Shown piece after piece: positions 42,801 through 59,826 of a stretch of DNA of 64,000 bases. How positions within the stretch are numbered: the first letter of the stretch is position 1; every line of letters starts with the position of its first letter. A program made the translations under genes and the position numbers. Source of the stretch: Halichondria panicea (taxonomy: Eukaryota; Porifera; Demospongiae; Suberitida; Halichondriidae). Under the pieces are notes generated by a model. The model did not search any database. It was not told the origin of the DNA and saw nothing but the letters and a program-made list of their open reading frames with translations. The stretch covers positions 5,798,126 to 5,862,125 of the forward strand of contig NC_087391.1 of the NCBI RefSeq assembly GCF_963675165.1, written 5' to 3'.

Positions 42801-45800
42801 ACACAGTGACCCAGTGACCCAGTGACCCAGTGACCCAGTGCATAATAGTATATAATTGTTCAGGGAAATTTTAGTTTAGGAGAAACGTACTTACAACAAA
42901 CCTTCCTACAAGTATCTGTATGATTGTGTGGATACCTCACCTGAATGCAGACAAAGTCGTGTGATGGGTCACCTTTGTACCCCAGCACAGTGAACAGGTG
43001 CAGTCCCGAGGCTTGTAACAGCACTAGACCATTATTAGGGGAGGAGACTGGAGGGTGGCCAGTACCACGAGGACTCAGGTCCAACAACTGGACCACGGAC
43101 TGGGCACTGTGGAATATGGTAGAGTCCATGCTCTCCTCTGGACAGGCCTCACTGGGCACACCAGACTAGAGTAGGGTTAGGGTACAGGTAGCAGTATTGT
43201 ATAGCTACCGTATAGCGCGAAATTTTCGAGGCACTTATATTTCGTGGATTGGCCTCTAAAAGCCATTTCGTTGCACAATGTTCGCGGAATGACTGCTTAC
43301 CGGAAGCCACGCCTTTAGATCCTGCACGTTATAGCAGGTAAAGAACGATTTTCGTGGACTTAATTTTCGTGTGGATTGCTAACCCACGAAATCCACGAAA
43401 ATTAAGCCCCTCGAAAATTTCGCGCTATACGGTATTAGTGTTAGCAGTAGGGTATAGCTATTAGTGTTAGCAGTAGGGTATAGCTATTAGTGTTAGCAGT
43501 AGGGTATAGCTATTAGTGTTAGCAGTAGGGTATAGCTATTAGTGTTAGCAGTAGGGTATAGCTATTAGTGTTAGCAGTAGGGTATAGCTATTAGTGTTAG
43601 CAGTAGGGTATAGCTATTAGTGTAGCAGTAGGGTATAGCTATTAGTGTTAGCAGTAGGGTATAGCTATTAGTGTTAGCAGTAGGGTATAGCTATTAGTGT
43701 TAGCAGTAGGGTATAGCTATTAGTGTACCTTGTCATAGTCTCCCGCAGTGAGTAGTGATACTGTAGCCTCTTGTATAGATAGGGACACAGTTAGAGAGCT
43801 GGCAGCAGGGGGTGGGTGGGTGTGGTCAATTGATGAGGGGGCGTGGTCAATGGTGCTCTCATCATCAGAGTCCTCTGTTGACAAAAGAAGGATTTAATCA
43901 ATGGAGCAGCCTTACTGTCACAGTGCATGTACATGACTATAATTATATGAACTCTTTCAGCTGCCAAAATTGCTTTCAACAATTTTGAGAATGAGACCTT
44001 TCAAATGGTGTCATCAAACTTGATATTTGAGATATAAAATTATTAGCCAATTTGGCCATAGCATGGATCCAAGGATGCAAAAGGGCCCTGACGAAATTTG
44101 GGATTTAAACACATCATTTGAAGATCGCTTTCATAAAAATTAATCGTGCATTATTATGATAAGTGGTTCCGGAACTCTTCACTATCATACCTTCTTTGAG
44201 TACAGACTTGCACATCTGGAAGCGATCCTCTGAGGTAGCCGCTGGCTGGAGCACGTCCATACAGCTCATGAGCATGGAGTGGGCGTTAGCTCTATCGACT
44301 GCCTCGGGACTAGCTGGCTCCCATAACGCTAGGTCAGTGGCAAACCTGAGGGATGGGGACAATGAACTAGCCTAGGTCAGTGGCAAACCTGAGGGATGGG
44401 GACAATGAACTAGCCTAGGTCAGTGGCAAACCTGAGGGATGGGGACAATGAACTAGCCTAGGTCAGTGGCAAACCTGAGGGATGGGGATAATGAACTAGC
44501 CTAGGTCAGTGGCAAACCTGAGGGATGGGGACAATGAACTAGCCCCACTGTCAATAGTTGAAGGATGGGGACAATGAACTAGCCCCACTGTCAATAGTTG
44601 AGGGATGGAGACAATGAACTAGCCCCACTGTCAATAGTTGAGGGATGGGGACAATGAACTCAGCCCCACTGTCAATAGTTGCAAGCCCACCTATTGTACA
44701 GCACTTCCAGGAACTTGTTACTGGGTAAGTGGACTTTGACCTGCGGCAGGGTACAGGATACGGAGTAATGGGCGGAGTCAGAGGCGTGGCTTTGGAAGTG
44801 GTTCATCTCACGTCGTGACCCTGGTAGCACTTGCTCTTCAGTCCGACCACTAGACTCCTATTAGTAGTATATTATAGTAACACACAGAGTACATGTACTG
44901 TATACCTTGTCGGCTGTTTTGCTGGTGGAGAGCATTGTTTTCTGTGAGGAAAAAGGTGATGGCTCGTTAACCTTTGACCCCACATCTCCTTCCAGTGAGT
45001 CACAGCGTCCCAGAATATCAACTCCTCTTCCTCCTTTCCTGCCTCCAGTCTCGTCTAGAGCACTGTGTGTGGGCGGCTGAATGACTAGACGTATATGCCC
45101 ACACTCGGGTGGGTGGGTGGGTGTGGTCATGGGGTGTGGTGAAGATATAGTCAGGAACAACTGCCTACCCTCAACTGAGCCATCACAGCTCAAGTACGCT
45201 GGGGAGAGATGATTATAAACTAAATTAAAATAATTATTAGTCTTACCTTTGGTGGACTGGAACTTGAAGTCTAGTATAGAGTGTCCCTCGCTGTGCAGGG
45301 GGTGTGAGGCCACACCCACCTCTGCCATGGTTACATACAGTATCTCAGGCTGTAGGGATGGTTGGTACCAGGGTGGCTTCTGAACCACCTTCAGATCTGG
45401 AATGGGAAACCTAGAGAGGGTACAGTTCAGATGAATGAACACTAGACTACATGTAGTTACCTTAGTGATAGGTTGAGAGTGGTGGCCTTAGCCCTGACAG
45501 TGACGGTGTGGGCACTATTGGTTGGGGGGTCACTGGAGACAGCCTGGTTGAACATGGCCTGTCGTTGCTACAAGGTGAAGGGGGGTACATGATAAGAGGT
45601 ACCACTAGAGATATAGGGGGCACACCAAGTTGATGGTGTGGAAGTTGCTGGTGGTCATGTAGAGAGATTGCTTCATCTTCTCCAGACTGCTGGTCTTGAG
45701 TGTGGTTGAGTGTGTGCTGTGAGACAAGGCTCCGATCAAAGGCTGCAAGCGATCTAATAGTGTCACGTCAGCATACAGATGAACAGTGGCCAGCTGGACC

Positions 45801-48035
45801 TCTACTGAGGTCACATGATCAGGACTCGGGGCACGGGATTTCTGCAGCCAGTACACACATTCGTAACTACTTGAATACGTGATTAGAAGACTATGATTAA
45901 TAAGTGTCATGTAATGGTGTGTGAACCTTCTTGCTAGTGGCTGGTGAGGCTGAGGAGAGCTTCAGCTTGAGGCATGGCAATGGAGGGGACATGGTCGGGT
46001 CATCCATCAACTGCACTATCTGTAGAGGGACAAGTACATGTACTGTACACATGATGGGACTACACTGTTCACCACGCAAGTCAATCCTATACTAACCAAC
46101 ATAGCCATGTATGTTACCCATGGGCCATGGGTGAAAAATGAGAATATTAATTATGGGCCCAACCAAATTTTGTCATCTTTCATAAAATCTTAAAAATTAT
46201 GGTTGCTTGACTCACTGGGCTGATGGAGACTGGCTTGGTGATGGTGTTCAGTTGAGTCTGGTTACGATATAAGTATTCCAGCAACTCAGCCGAGGCCACA
46301 GAAAGGTCAAAGTCCACTCTAAGTCCGCTAGTCACCACACATGACTTGACAGTTGATAACCACAGCCTGTGTGCGTGGAAGGGTGTGTGTGCGTGGGAGG
46401 GTGTGTGCATGGGAGGGAGGGTTATACTACACTGGGCAAACACAAATACTATACAACTCACAGAACTGCTACTCCTATAATTATACATAACTCACAGAAG
46501 GTGGTCACTAGGCAGTACTTGTGCTAGTTCCTCTCCATGACTATCAAGCTCCATCTTGTTGACTCCATCAGCCAGCAGTCCACACACGGCCTGGAAGTAA
46601 CGTCCTGGATCCAGACCACCATTATCCACACTAGAGGTCCCCCTAACATCTCCCTCCATACCATCTGTCGGGTATATGTGCACAGGTTGACTCTCCAACA
46701 AGGCCAGCGTGACTCCGCCCACTACTAGACTGTATCGACACATCTCCCCACTCCTCTCCCGAGAAACTCCTGGAGGACTGTTCTCACTTCTGCTTTCTGT
46801 TCGAAGCCGTTTCATGACATTTTGATCTTTACCTGGTTGTCCTGACAACTGTTGTAGACCCACTCCAGCATGTAGCGCTATATTAGCTGTGTCAATAGTC
46901 CCATACCTTGTGTGAATATCGCATCGTGATGAGGCAGAACTTTTCCTGCTATCTGTTGAAATGAAAGAATCGTCCAAACCCACCGACTGTGTCATATTGC
47001 TCTCAGCATAACTAGTGTTGAGGTCCAGTGACTGGAACTCATCTTGTGAGCTGAGAGTGCTCTCAGTGAGACCTCGTGATGGCTGGCTACCCAGAGCGTT
47101 AGTCCAGGGGTCAGCATGGAATAGGTCTTCTCTCTGTTGTTGCTGGGTCATGACCTTCTGTTCCTTGAGTTGGTGGCGAGCTAGTTGAGATTCTATGGTT
47201 TTCATGTCAGCCCTAGGGATGGGTCTACTCAGACCTGGGTTCATCTTCTCAAATCTTTTAGAAGGTCCTGCACACACATAGAGGCAATGAAGATATTAGA
47301 CATAGGGATACAAGGAAGAGAGTTAGTGTAGACTGACCTTGACTGGTGAGCCCAGATGCCATCTCTAGTAGCATTGCCAGCTGCTGGGGGGAGAGAAGGA
47401 CGTGTAGGGAGCTCAGGTAACCATCAACCTCCAGTTTAGGTCCTGACTCATTCTCGCTCTGTTTGATCTTTACCTTCACACTCAACCTACCCCCAGCCAT
47501 CGCTATGGGAACACCGTGGCACTGAGGCAGGCTCATAAACTCTGTAAGTGCGTCATAAAACAGTTGATATGACAATGGTACTGCTATAGCTGTGCTTACC
47601 GTCAGAGCTCTGATCAAGAGCTATATTGTCAAGTGACGTGGAGCCAACCTCTAGAGACAGTCCCGATAGTTGGAGCACCTTCACTGAGAAATCAGGTAGG
47701 GGGTGTGCAGGGGAATCCCCCTCACTGTCCACACTTGACTCACTCTTGCTCAGCTCATCATAGAAATCAATACTGTATGAAGTAGAGCAATTCAAATATT
47801 CTGTTAGTAAAATTAGTGCATAATTATTATTAAGCAATTCAATTTATAGGATCTGATATCCTAATGTGTAATGTGGTTGCTAGAGTACAGATTGTGAGGT
47901 GTACCTGTCAACTCTCGCCCTGAGGAAATATTCCTGAGTCTGATCAGGTGTTCTGTAGTTGATCTGCACACTGACATCACTCAGTTGTATCTGTACTCTT
48001 GCCAGGACTGTATACAGTAACCAGTAGTAACCACA

Positions 48036-48082
<47 letters not shown>

Positions 48083-48281
48083 CTCCTCACCTAACTCAAT
48101 AGCTCGAGCAAGTGCTTCCATTCCCTCGAACCCTTCGCCCACCTCATCATCTGAACTAGGACCACTCCTTAAGACCTCCTCAGCCAACTGCATGCTGTAA
48201 CCATGGGAACAGTAGCAGTTACATAAGAGTACAGGTTAGAGGCAGGTTCTCTCCAAGTCATAAAGCTACTGCTAATACATG

Positions 48282-48340
<59 letters not shown>

Positions 48341-48949
48341 TGTGTACAAAGGCTACATAACTGTACAAGCTATAAGTAGGTGTGGTTTAGTGGTTAAGGT
48401 GGTGGCTTATACATAAGGCATGGGGGACTTTTCTTAATCGATATACCTTGAAGTCATACTGAACAGTGAGTCAGCACCTGCAACAAACACACACACACAG
48501 TTATCATGACACAAGAGTGGGGGTGGTCTCACCAGACTCCTCCTCCTCTGAGCCCCCTCCTAGGTGAAGGTCTGGTGCCACTGTGAGACTCAGGTCTCCT
48601 ATCTCCACCTTACAACTGTCAGTGAGCAGTGCAGCCCAGGGCACTGACACTGTCACCCGGCCCAGATAGCCAGCCAGCACACGCACTGGTGCTCCAGCCT
48701 CCAACAGAACATCATTAATAGCCTACACGTGTACAGGTAATGAAATCACTCGTGCTCATTCACAATAATTATATAATTTACGTCGACGTTGAGTGGTACG
48801 TTATGTATAGTTCCAGTGCCGTTATAGAGGTCAACTGTGAGGTCATCCAGAGCAATCTTCTCCTCCAGAAATTGGCCGAGATAATGTTGCAACAGATAGC
48901 GGCAAGCTCGCTTCTTCAGAAACTCTGGTATCGCGAAAAACCACGGCAT
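36857..48949 (-). CDS. ATG2: Autophagy lipid-transfer protein ATG2
   Basis: ATG2 bridges the ER and growing phagophore and moves lipids along a hydrophobic groove. The first exon (48782-48949) encodes a chorein-type start, PEFLKKRACRYLLQHYLGQF, very like human ATG2A. Exon 48533-48722 follows with GRVTVSVPWAALLTDSC. About 30 exons lie between, including 46492-47270 (RFEKMNPGLSRPIPRADMKT). The conserved C-terminal block comes from an exon ending at 38400 (LQRGATAFTSSTGVALVELS) and the last exon 36857-37099 (REHEERGVTGAVGGVLRQIP, KPIILASEATRHVLGG). Both ends and the middle fit the family, so the gene looks complete. Its introns hold five tandem arrays and two inverted-repeat elements. Middle exon borders were not all resolved. 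Confidence 0.9.
37100..38110 (-). repeat. ATG2 last-intron minisatellite carrying the 3' splice site
   Basis: About eleven units of roughly 40-58 bp contain, on the minus strand, CCCCCTCAGGGTATTGGTGG. That is the pyrimidine run, the AG and the first exon bases (GGTATTGGTGGTA) of the last ATG2 exon. The array is split by a 469-bp transposable element at 37207-37675. Confidence 0.85.
37207..37675. mobile_element. Non-autonomous DNA transposon with 48-bp terminal inverted repeats
   Basis: The ends (37207-37254 and 37628-37675) are perfect 48-bp inverted repeats starting TAGTCTCATGGATCAGCCCC. Both sides are flanked by TACCCTGAG, a likely 9-bp target duplication, although the host sequence is itself a tandem repeat. 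No transposase frame is present. Length of target duplication and long TIRs fit a Mutator-like (MULE) or related element. The insertion is younger than the array it sits in. Confidence 0.8.
38125..38345. repeat. Dispersed AGTTATGGC-related copy
   Basis: Contains GGCCATAACTTTAGTTCCGA and TTCTAAGATTTCAGAAAATA near the end of the last ATG2 intron. Confidence 0.5.
39046..39585 (-). repeat. About 74-bp array, seven copies, carrying an ATG2 3' splice site
   Basis: On the minus strand each unit contains GTTGTGCAGGGCACGCTAGC and TGGTAT: the acceptor and first exon bases of the ATG2 exon that encodes GTLAGILLGLSHLNTSE. The real acceptor is the last one, at about 39060. Confidence 0.88.
42760..42840. 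repeat. 9-bp repeat CCCAGTGAC
   Basis: Nine copies in an ATG2 intron. Confidence 0.9.
43208..43432. mobile_element. 225-bp MITE with 24-bp perfect inverted ends and TA target site
   Basis: The element starts CCGTATAGCGCGAAATTTTC and ends with its exact reverse complement (24 bp each). It is flanked on both sides by TA, as in Tc1/mariner-type insertions. The inner halves are also partly inverted. It sits at the edge of the 26-bp array in an ATG2 intron and has no coding capacity. Confidence 0.85.
43434..43727. repeat. 26-bp array, about eleven copies
   Basis: Units of TATTAGTGTTAGCAGTAGGG plus TATAGC run up to the GTACAC donor of an ATG2 exon near 43728. Confidence 0.92.
43940..44160. repeat. 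Dispersed AGTTATGGC-related copy
   Basis: Contains GAGACCTTTCAAATGGTGTC and GGCCATAGCATGGATCC, shared with copies elsewhere. Confidence 0.5.
44345..44690 (-). repeat. 43-bp array carrying an ATG2 3' splice site
   Basis: About five units contain, on the minus strand, CCATCCCTCAGGTTTGCCAC followed by TGACCTAG: the acceptor plus first bases of the exon encoding FATDLALWEPASPEA. Three to four units of a related array, lacking the exon bases, follow to the right. Confidence 0.88.
46100..46205. repeat. Dispersed repeat fragment
   Basis: A short AT-rich fragment with ATCTTTCATAAAATCTTAAAA and GGGCCCAACCAAATTT resembles the flanks of the AGTTATGGC copies. Confidence 0.35.
48029..48080. repeat. (CA)n microsatellite
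   Basis: CA run inside an ATG2 intron; a second one lies at about 48287-48340. Confidence 0.95.
48368..48435 (+). mobile_element. tRNA-derived SINE-like fragment, second copy
   Basis: TAGGTGTGGTTTAGTGGTTA followed by AGGTGGTGGCTTA matches the copy at 15606-15672. It lies in an ATG2 intron. Confidence 0.45.
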
Positions 48950-49290
48950 CTTATATATGGTACAAGGTGGTGGTTTGGATGCTGTAGTGTGGTCAGATTA
49001 GTATAAAGTATAGCCTGTCACAGCCGTACATAGGTAAACAACTTACTTTAATATAATATTAACAGTTTCTTTTTGTTTACTTACATACTGTTGACTCAGG
49101 TTATACAATTGTCTTGGTAAAGATCGTTATCGATACAAAGACATCCTAATACCTAGCAGCCTGGGATCGAGGCTAATTAGAGCCCGGTAACCTCGAGACC
49201 AGGAGTGGGCGTGCCCATCTACTGTGCGCGAGCTTGCAACTAATAATTATTATTGGCTAAAAATTGTTAATACAAATTATGCATCACAAA
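48950..49290. other. Upstream region of ATG2
   Basis: No coding sequence. The stretch should contain the ATG2 promoter and the 3' flank of the minus-strand gene to the right. Confidence 0.4.
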
Positions 49291-49302
49291 ACTCAGATAA
49301 TG

Positions 49303-50826
49303 TTCATCGCTGTTGCCTCTTCTTCCCCGGAGCACTGTCAGCATCATCACATGCAGGAGAGGGAGAGTTATATAGTGCACAAAAGGCATCAATGAATTAC
49401 TTGTCCGGTGCCTCTTCTTCCCCGGAGCACTGTCAGCATCATCACATGCAGGAGAGGGAGAGTTATATAGTGCACAAAAGGCATCAATGAATTACTTGTC
49501 CGGTGCCTCTTCTTCCCCGGAGCACTGTCAGCATCATCACATGCAGGAGAGGGAGAGTTATATAGTGCACAAAAGGCATCAATGAATTACTTGTCCGGTG
49601 CCTCTTCTTCCCCGGAGCACTGTCAGCATCATCACATGCAGGAGAGGGAGAGTTATATAGTGCACAAAAGGCATCAATGAATTACTTGTCCGGTGCCTCT
49701 TCTTCCCCGGAGCACTGTCAGCATCATCACATGCAGGAGAGGGAGAGTTATATAGTGTACAAAAGGCATCAATGAATTACTTGTCCGGTGCCTCTTCTTC
49801 CCCGGAGCACTGTCAGCATCATCACATGCAGGAGAGGGAGAGTTATATAGTGTACAAAAGGCATCAATGAATTACTTGTCCGGTGCCTCTTCTTCCCCGG
49901 AGCACTGTCAGCATCATCACATGCAGGAGAGGGAGAGTTATATAGTGCACAAAAGGCATCAATGAATTACTTGTCCGGTGCCTCTTCTTCCCCGGAGCAC
50001 TGTCAGCATCATCACATGCAGGAGAGGGAGAGTTATATAGTGTACAAAAGGCATCAATGAATTACTTGTCCGGTGCCTCTTCTTCCCCGGAGCACTGTCA
50101 GCATCATCACATGCAGGAGAGGGAGAGTTATATAGTGCACAAAAGGCATCAATGAATTACTTGTCCGGTGCCTCTTCTTCCCCGGAGCACTGTCAGCATC
50201 ATCACATGCAGGAGAGGGAGAGTTATATAGTGTACAAAAGGCATCAATGAATTACTTGTCCGGTGCCTCTTCTTCCCCGGAGCACTGTCAGCATCATCAC
50301 ATGCAGGAGAGGGAGAGTTATATAGTGTACAAAAGGCATCAATGAATTACTTGTCCGGTGCCTCTTCTTCCCCTGAGCACTGTCAGCATCATCTCATGCA
50401 GGAGAGGGAGAGTTATATAGTGCACAAAAGGCATCAATGAATGACTTGTCCGGTGCCTCTTCTTCCCCGGAGCACTGTCAGCATCATCACATGCAGGAGA
50501 GGGAGAGTTATATAGTGCACAAAAGGCATCAATGAATTACTTGTCCGGTGCCTCTTCTTCCCCGGAGCACTGTCAGCATCATCTCATGCAGGAGAGGGAG
50601 AGTTATATAGTGCACAAAAGGCATCAATGAATTACTTGTCCGGTGCCTCTTCTTCCCCGGAGCACTGTCAGCATCATCACATGCAGGAGAGGGAGAGTTA
50701 TATAGTGCACAAAAGGCATCAATGAATTACTTGTCCGGTGCCTCTTCTTCCCCGGAGCACTGTCAGCATCATCTCATGCAGGAGAGGGAGAGTTATATAG
50801 TGTACAAAAGGCATCAATGAATTACT
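49303..50826 (-). repeat. 95-bp tandem array, about 16 copies
   Basis: Highly uniform units contain CCGGAGCACTGTCAGCATCA and GAGTTATATAGTGCACAAAA. Read on the minus strand, each unit holds a pyrimidine tract, an AG (ATGCTGACAG), a 29-bp exon-like stretch (TGCTCCGGGGAAGAAGAGGC plus ACCGGACAA) and a GTAATT donor-like site. The outermost copy at 49303-49330 differs (CAACAGCGATGA) and supplies an in-frame stop. Few changes between copies suggest recent expansion. Confidence 0.92.
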
Positions 50827-51130
50827 TATCTTTGTCGTAGAAATGACGAGTAGTTCTTGATATTCCCCACTGCAGAGAATAGAGAATAGAATCATGCAAT
50901 ACTGTGCATACCATGCTCAACGCCTCAAAGCAAAGTGGGCATGGCTTGTACTTCAATAATGAGCCTCTCCCCCTCCTACACACACAAAATGGTTAATAGC
51001 CTATCAGGTTACAGTTCACATTTAATTATCAAAACATTCATATTGACGGAGTAGAAGGACCTCATCCATGTCTCGCATTCTCTCAGCATGATCAGACAGG
51101 TAACAGCATGCCCAGAGAGTCCTTTCAGAT
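49303..51130 (-). CDS. Unrecognised gene fragment with Cys-Pro-x-Cys motif
   Basis: Coding-like exons on the minus strand are: about 51038-51125 (TLWACCYLSDHAERMRDMDE then VLLLRQYE), about 50908-50975 (GSLLKYKPCPLCFEALSM, after a TGTGTGTAG acceptor and before a GTATGC donor), about 50826-50865 (WGISRTTRHFYDKDK), and a final exon near 49303-49330 reading APGKKRQQR then stop. KPCPLCFE resembles half of a zinc finger. The terminal exon is preceded by the 95-bp array, every unit of which has the same acceptor and APGKKR codons. I cannot name the gene and the 5' end is not found. The linkage of these exons is inference. Confidence 0.35.
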
Positions 51131-53932
51131 AGACATCACCAGCTATATATATAGCTACCGTGCACTATAGCTATATAACTAGCTCAAAATCAATTCTAAA
51201 ATTTCACTAATAACCTTTGCATAATTGGAAAAGCGCTTCAATTCGAGTATAAAAGCCTGCAGTTGAGCATGCGCTTAAAATAAAGACAGCTTATAGTCGA
51301 GTAAGCGCTAATAATCCAGTAGTCTGACAATCCTCCCTGGGTCCCACCCAGAGCAGCATGGCTTGTCTGTACCTGGGGGAGAGAGGAGACAAAAGCAGTG
51401 AGAGAATGGAACACTAGTACAGTAGCTAGTAGGAGGAACTGTGTGTGTGTGCATTGTGGCTGCAAGAGAACAAGCAAATGCATGGTTACATTGAGCGCAG
51501 CAGTTCAAACAAAACCAATTGAGAACATCTCCACAACAATACTGAGAGAACGCACCTAATACCAACCAATCACCACCACAGCTGACAACATTATCACCAC
51601 CACAACTGACAACATTATCACATAACACAAGACATCACTAAACATTGTGTGCTGCTGCACAGAAGAGAGACACTCAACCAACCACTGATACCCAAGACTA
51701 CACCACAAGATTACCAGCCAATCAATCCATACCAAACCAACTGTGCAGAGAAGGTATCATAAAAATCAACCACAAGAGGACAATTTATGTTCAAGATTAT
51801 ACCACAAAATGACACAAAGAAACTCCAATTCCTTGATTACCCATCAATTAGCAAGGGGCCACCTCCAACCCTACTATGCATGGGCTTGTCAGTACTGAAC
51901 TACTGGTTGAGGATAGTTCAACAGAGGATTGAGCTCAGAGCAGTAGGTTGCAGGGAAGTACCATCTGCCTGTCCAAACCAGCCAGTTGATTGACGGGTAC
52001 AACAGTTAGTGTGCTAACCATGTACCAAGCAATCGCTTCAATCCCTCTTGACTGACCGGAGTCCTCACACCCCCTCCAAGGAGGGCGGCCGCCGTGCTGT
52101 TTTCACCAAGGCTGATACTCACAACAGATGCTCGTCCGTTCAGTACACTACAGGTCCACGACACTGACGTCAACCCACTGGCTGGGTTCAGATAGACAGA
52201 AGACACTTTCCTGCAACCTGCTGTTCCTCAGCTCAAACCTCTGTTGAACTATCCTCAACCAGTAGTCACAGTACTGACAAGCCCATGCAGTAACTAATTT
52301 ACGTAAAAAAACATGATTACAGGAATAAACAATTTTACCAAAATTCAAGAACCACCATCACACCACCACCAGTAGTTTCCTTGCCCAAGGGACTAATATA
52401 ATAAGGGCATAACAAACTAAAGGGACCCTGTGACTGTGAGTACCATTAACTGAGCACAGAAGTAATCAACCAGAATGTGTGGGATGGTTCAACAACAGTA
52501 GACTCACAGAGACAACACCTCCTTGCTCTTGAAGCCCTTGTCGACTCCAGTTGCAACAAGCCTGGCACGCAAGGCTTGCACAAGTGCTCAAGACTAATCT
52601 TCACTAATCCAATCAAATGCTACAGTTCCCTTGGCACCTATTTTAGGAGCTAAAGCTTAGCCTTAACTTACCATGTCTTGTCACCAGAGTTAATCCACCA
52701 AAAAGCCACAGCCAGAAAAACGCATATCTAATGACTAATGATTGTAACAAACTATTGGAACTGATAACGAGATCTCAACACTCCCTATTATGGCAGGATA
52801 TGCTCCCGGGGGAACATACCCTGTGCTGCTTTCCCATTAGGCAGGTACTAACAGCAAAGTGCTCCCTCCGGTAGACTGGAATGCCATGAGTAATCCATCA
52901 TTGCACCCCGAAGGCTGGTTCGACAATGGTTTCAGGAACAAGAAGATGCTGTCCTGCGACTCGACTGTTGAAGAACCTTCCACACACATTCTGATTGATT
53001 ACTCCAGTGCTACGGACACCCACCACCACCCCCAAAGGGTTCAAGGTCATGCAGGTAATAGACTCTTAGCCATGCGTACATACGATTTTTTGGCATGCGT
53101 ACGTGTATCTAGCTAGCTAGCTAACTGTACATGCGTTGTGCTGGCAAGTATGTATCTATTCAACTGCATCAACTACTTCTCTCACAGTCACTAAAGTGGC
53201 CACCCTATAAAACCATAAATTATTTTTTTCGCATACACACAACCAAATGCCTTCAACGCTCTACCAACTTCATGACAAAAGCTGCAACAACAACTCGGTG
53301 TAGCTACGCGTACATATAGTACATGCACACAAGCTACAGAGCAAGGTTGCAACTCACAATGCAATGATCCTGCAAACTGCGCGCACTGCACTGCACTGCA
53401 CTGCTGAATAGGACTCTTGCGCTGCTCCTGCGATACAGTAGAAGGTTTGCGCTGCTCCTGCAAAAGAAGAATAAATTTTGTCACACATGTAAAACATGAC
53501 CAAATAGACAGAACAATGCTACAATGCTCCACAAAGCTTCCTAGCCTAACATTCCTCAAGCTACAAGCAAAGAAACTCACATCTTCCAGCAACACACTTC
53601 GCTTCTTCTTCAAACTTCAAGGTACTGAGCTTCTTGGAACTGGATCTGGGAATATTCCAAACCGTTGACGTCAGAGTCTCCAAGGATATGCCATAGAGAC
53701 CGACAGTTCCCACCCGATAAGAGGACCGCAGGAGTACTAGCTACAAGGTGTTGTAGTATTATGGCCTACATTGTAAGTGTAATTGTGGTGTCGTGTGGTC
53801 GGTATACAGCGCATGCGCAACTCCAACCAGCAGCCCCACCCCCTTTGTAAGAGGAGTGGCTTGTACATACAGGAAGTCAACTATCTCAGCTCAGGGCTCA
53901 GCTAATAGCTCCTCTTGATCTCTAGCTCTACC
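51131..53932. other. Long stretch without a convincing gene
   Basis: It contains an inverted duplication at 51877-52289, short coding-like fragments on the minus strand (for example 52006-52206, GLTSVSWTCSVLNGRASVVS), and, near the right end, the GH63 promoter with GCGCATGCGC at 53809-53818. I see no full gene or RNA. Confidence 0.5.
51877..52289. repeat. Inverted duplication with about 110-bp arms
   Basis: The left arm (about 51877-51995) starts TGCATGGGCTTGTCAGTACT, and the right arm (about 52165-52289) is its diverged reverse complement. Both arms can encode YWLRIVQQR in opposite strands. The loop is about 170 bp. It may be a foldback element or a duplicated exon. Confidence 0.75.
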
Positions 53933-59705
<5,773 letters not shown>

Positions 59706-59756
59706 CTCTGAACAATCACATTTTCATATTGGACAAAAATATAATTAGTTTGTGTA

Positions 59757-59815
59757 GAAATTTATTAGAATGAACAGATCAGAAATACACAAATGTAATT
59801 GTTCGCTGAATATAA
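59757..59815. repeat. 58-bp segment duplicated at 60463-60520
   Basis: AAATTTATTAGAATGAACAG through TGTTCGCTGAATATA occurs on both sides of the 57-bp array, like direct repeats framing the duplicated block. Confidence 0.9.
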
Positions 59816-59826
59816 TTATAAAAATA

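Noticed and set aside
49303-50826. Tandem gene for a structured RNA (95-bp uniform units)
   Set aside because: No promoter boxes or clear stem fold seen in the unit. Relation to the terminal exon explains it better.
53191-53613. 140-codon minus-strand frame upstream of GH63
   Set aside because: Cys- and Ser-rich without domain pattern, no splice support, and it covers a promoter-like region.
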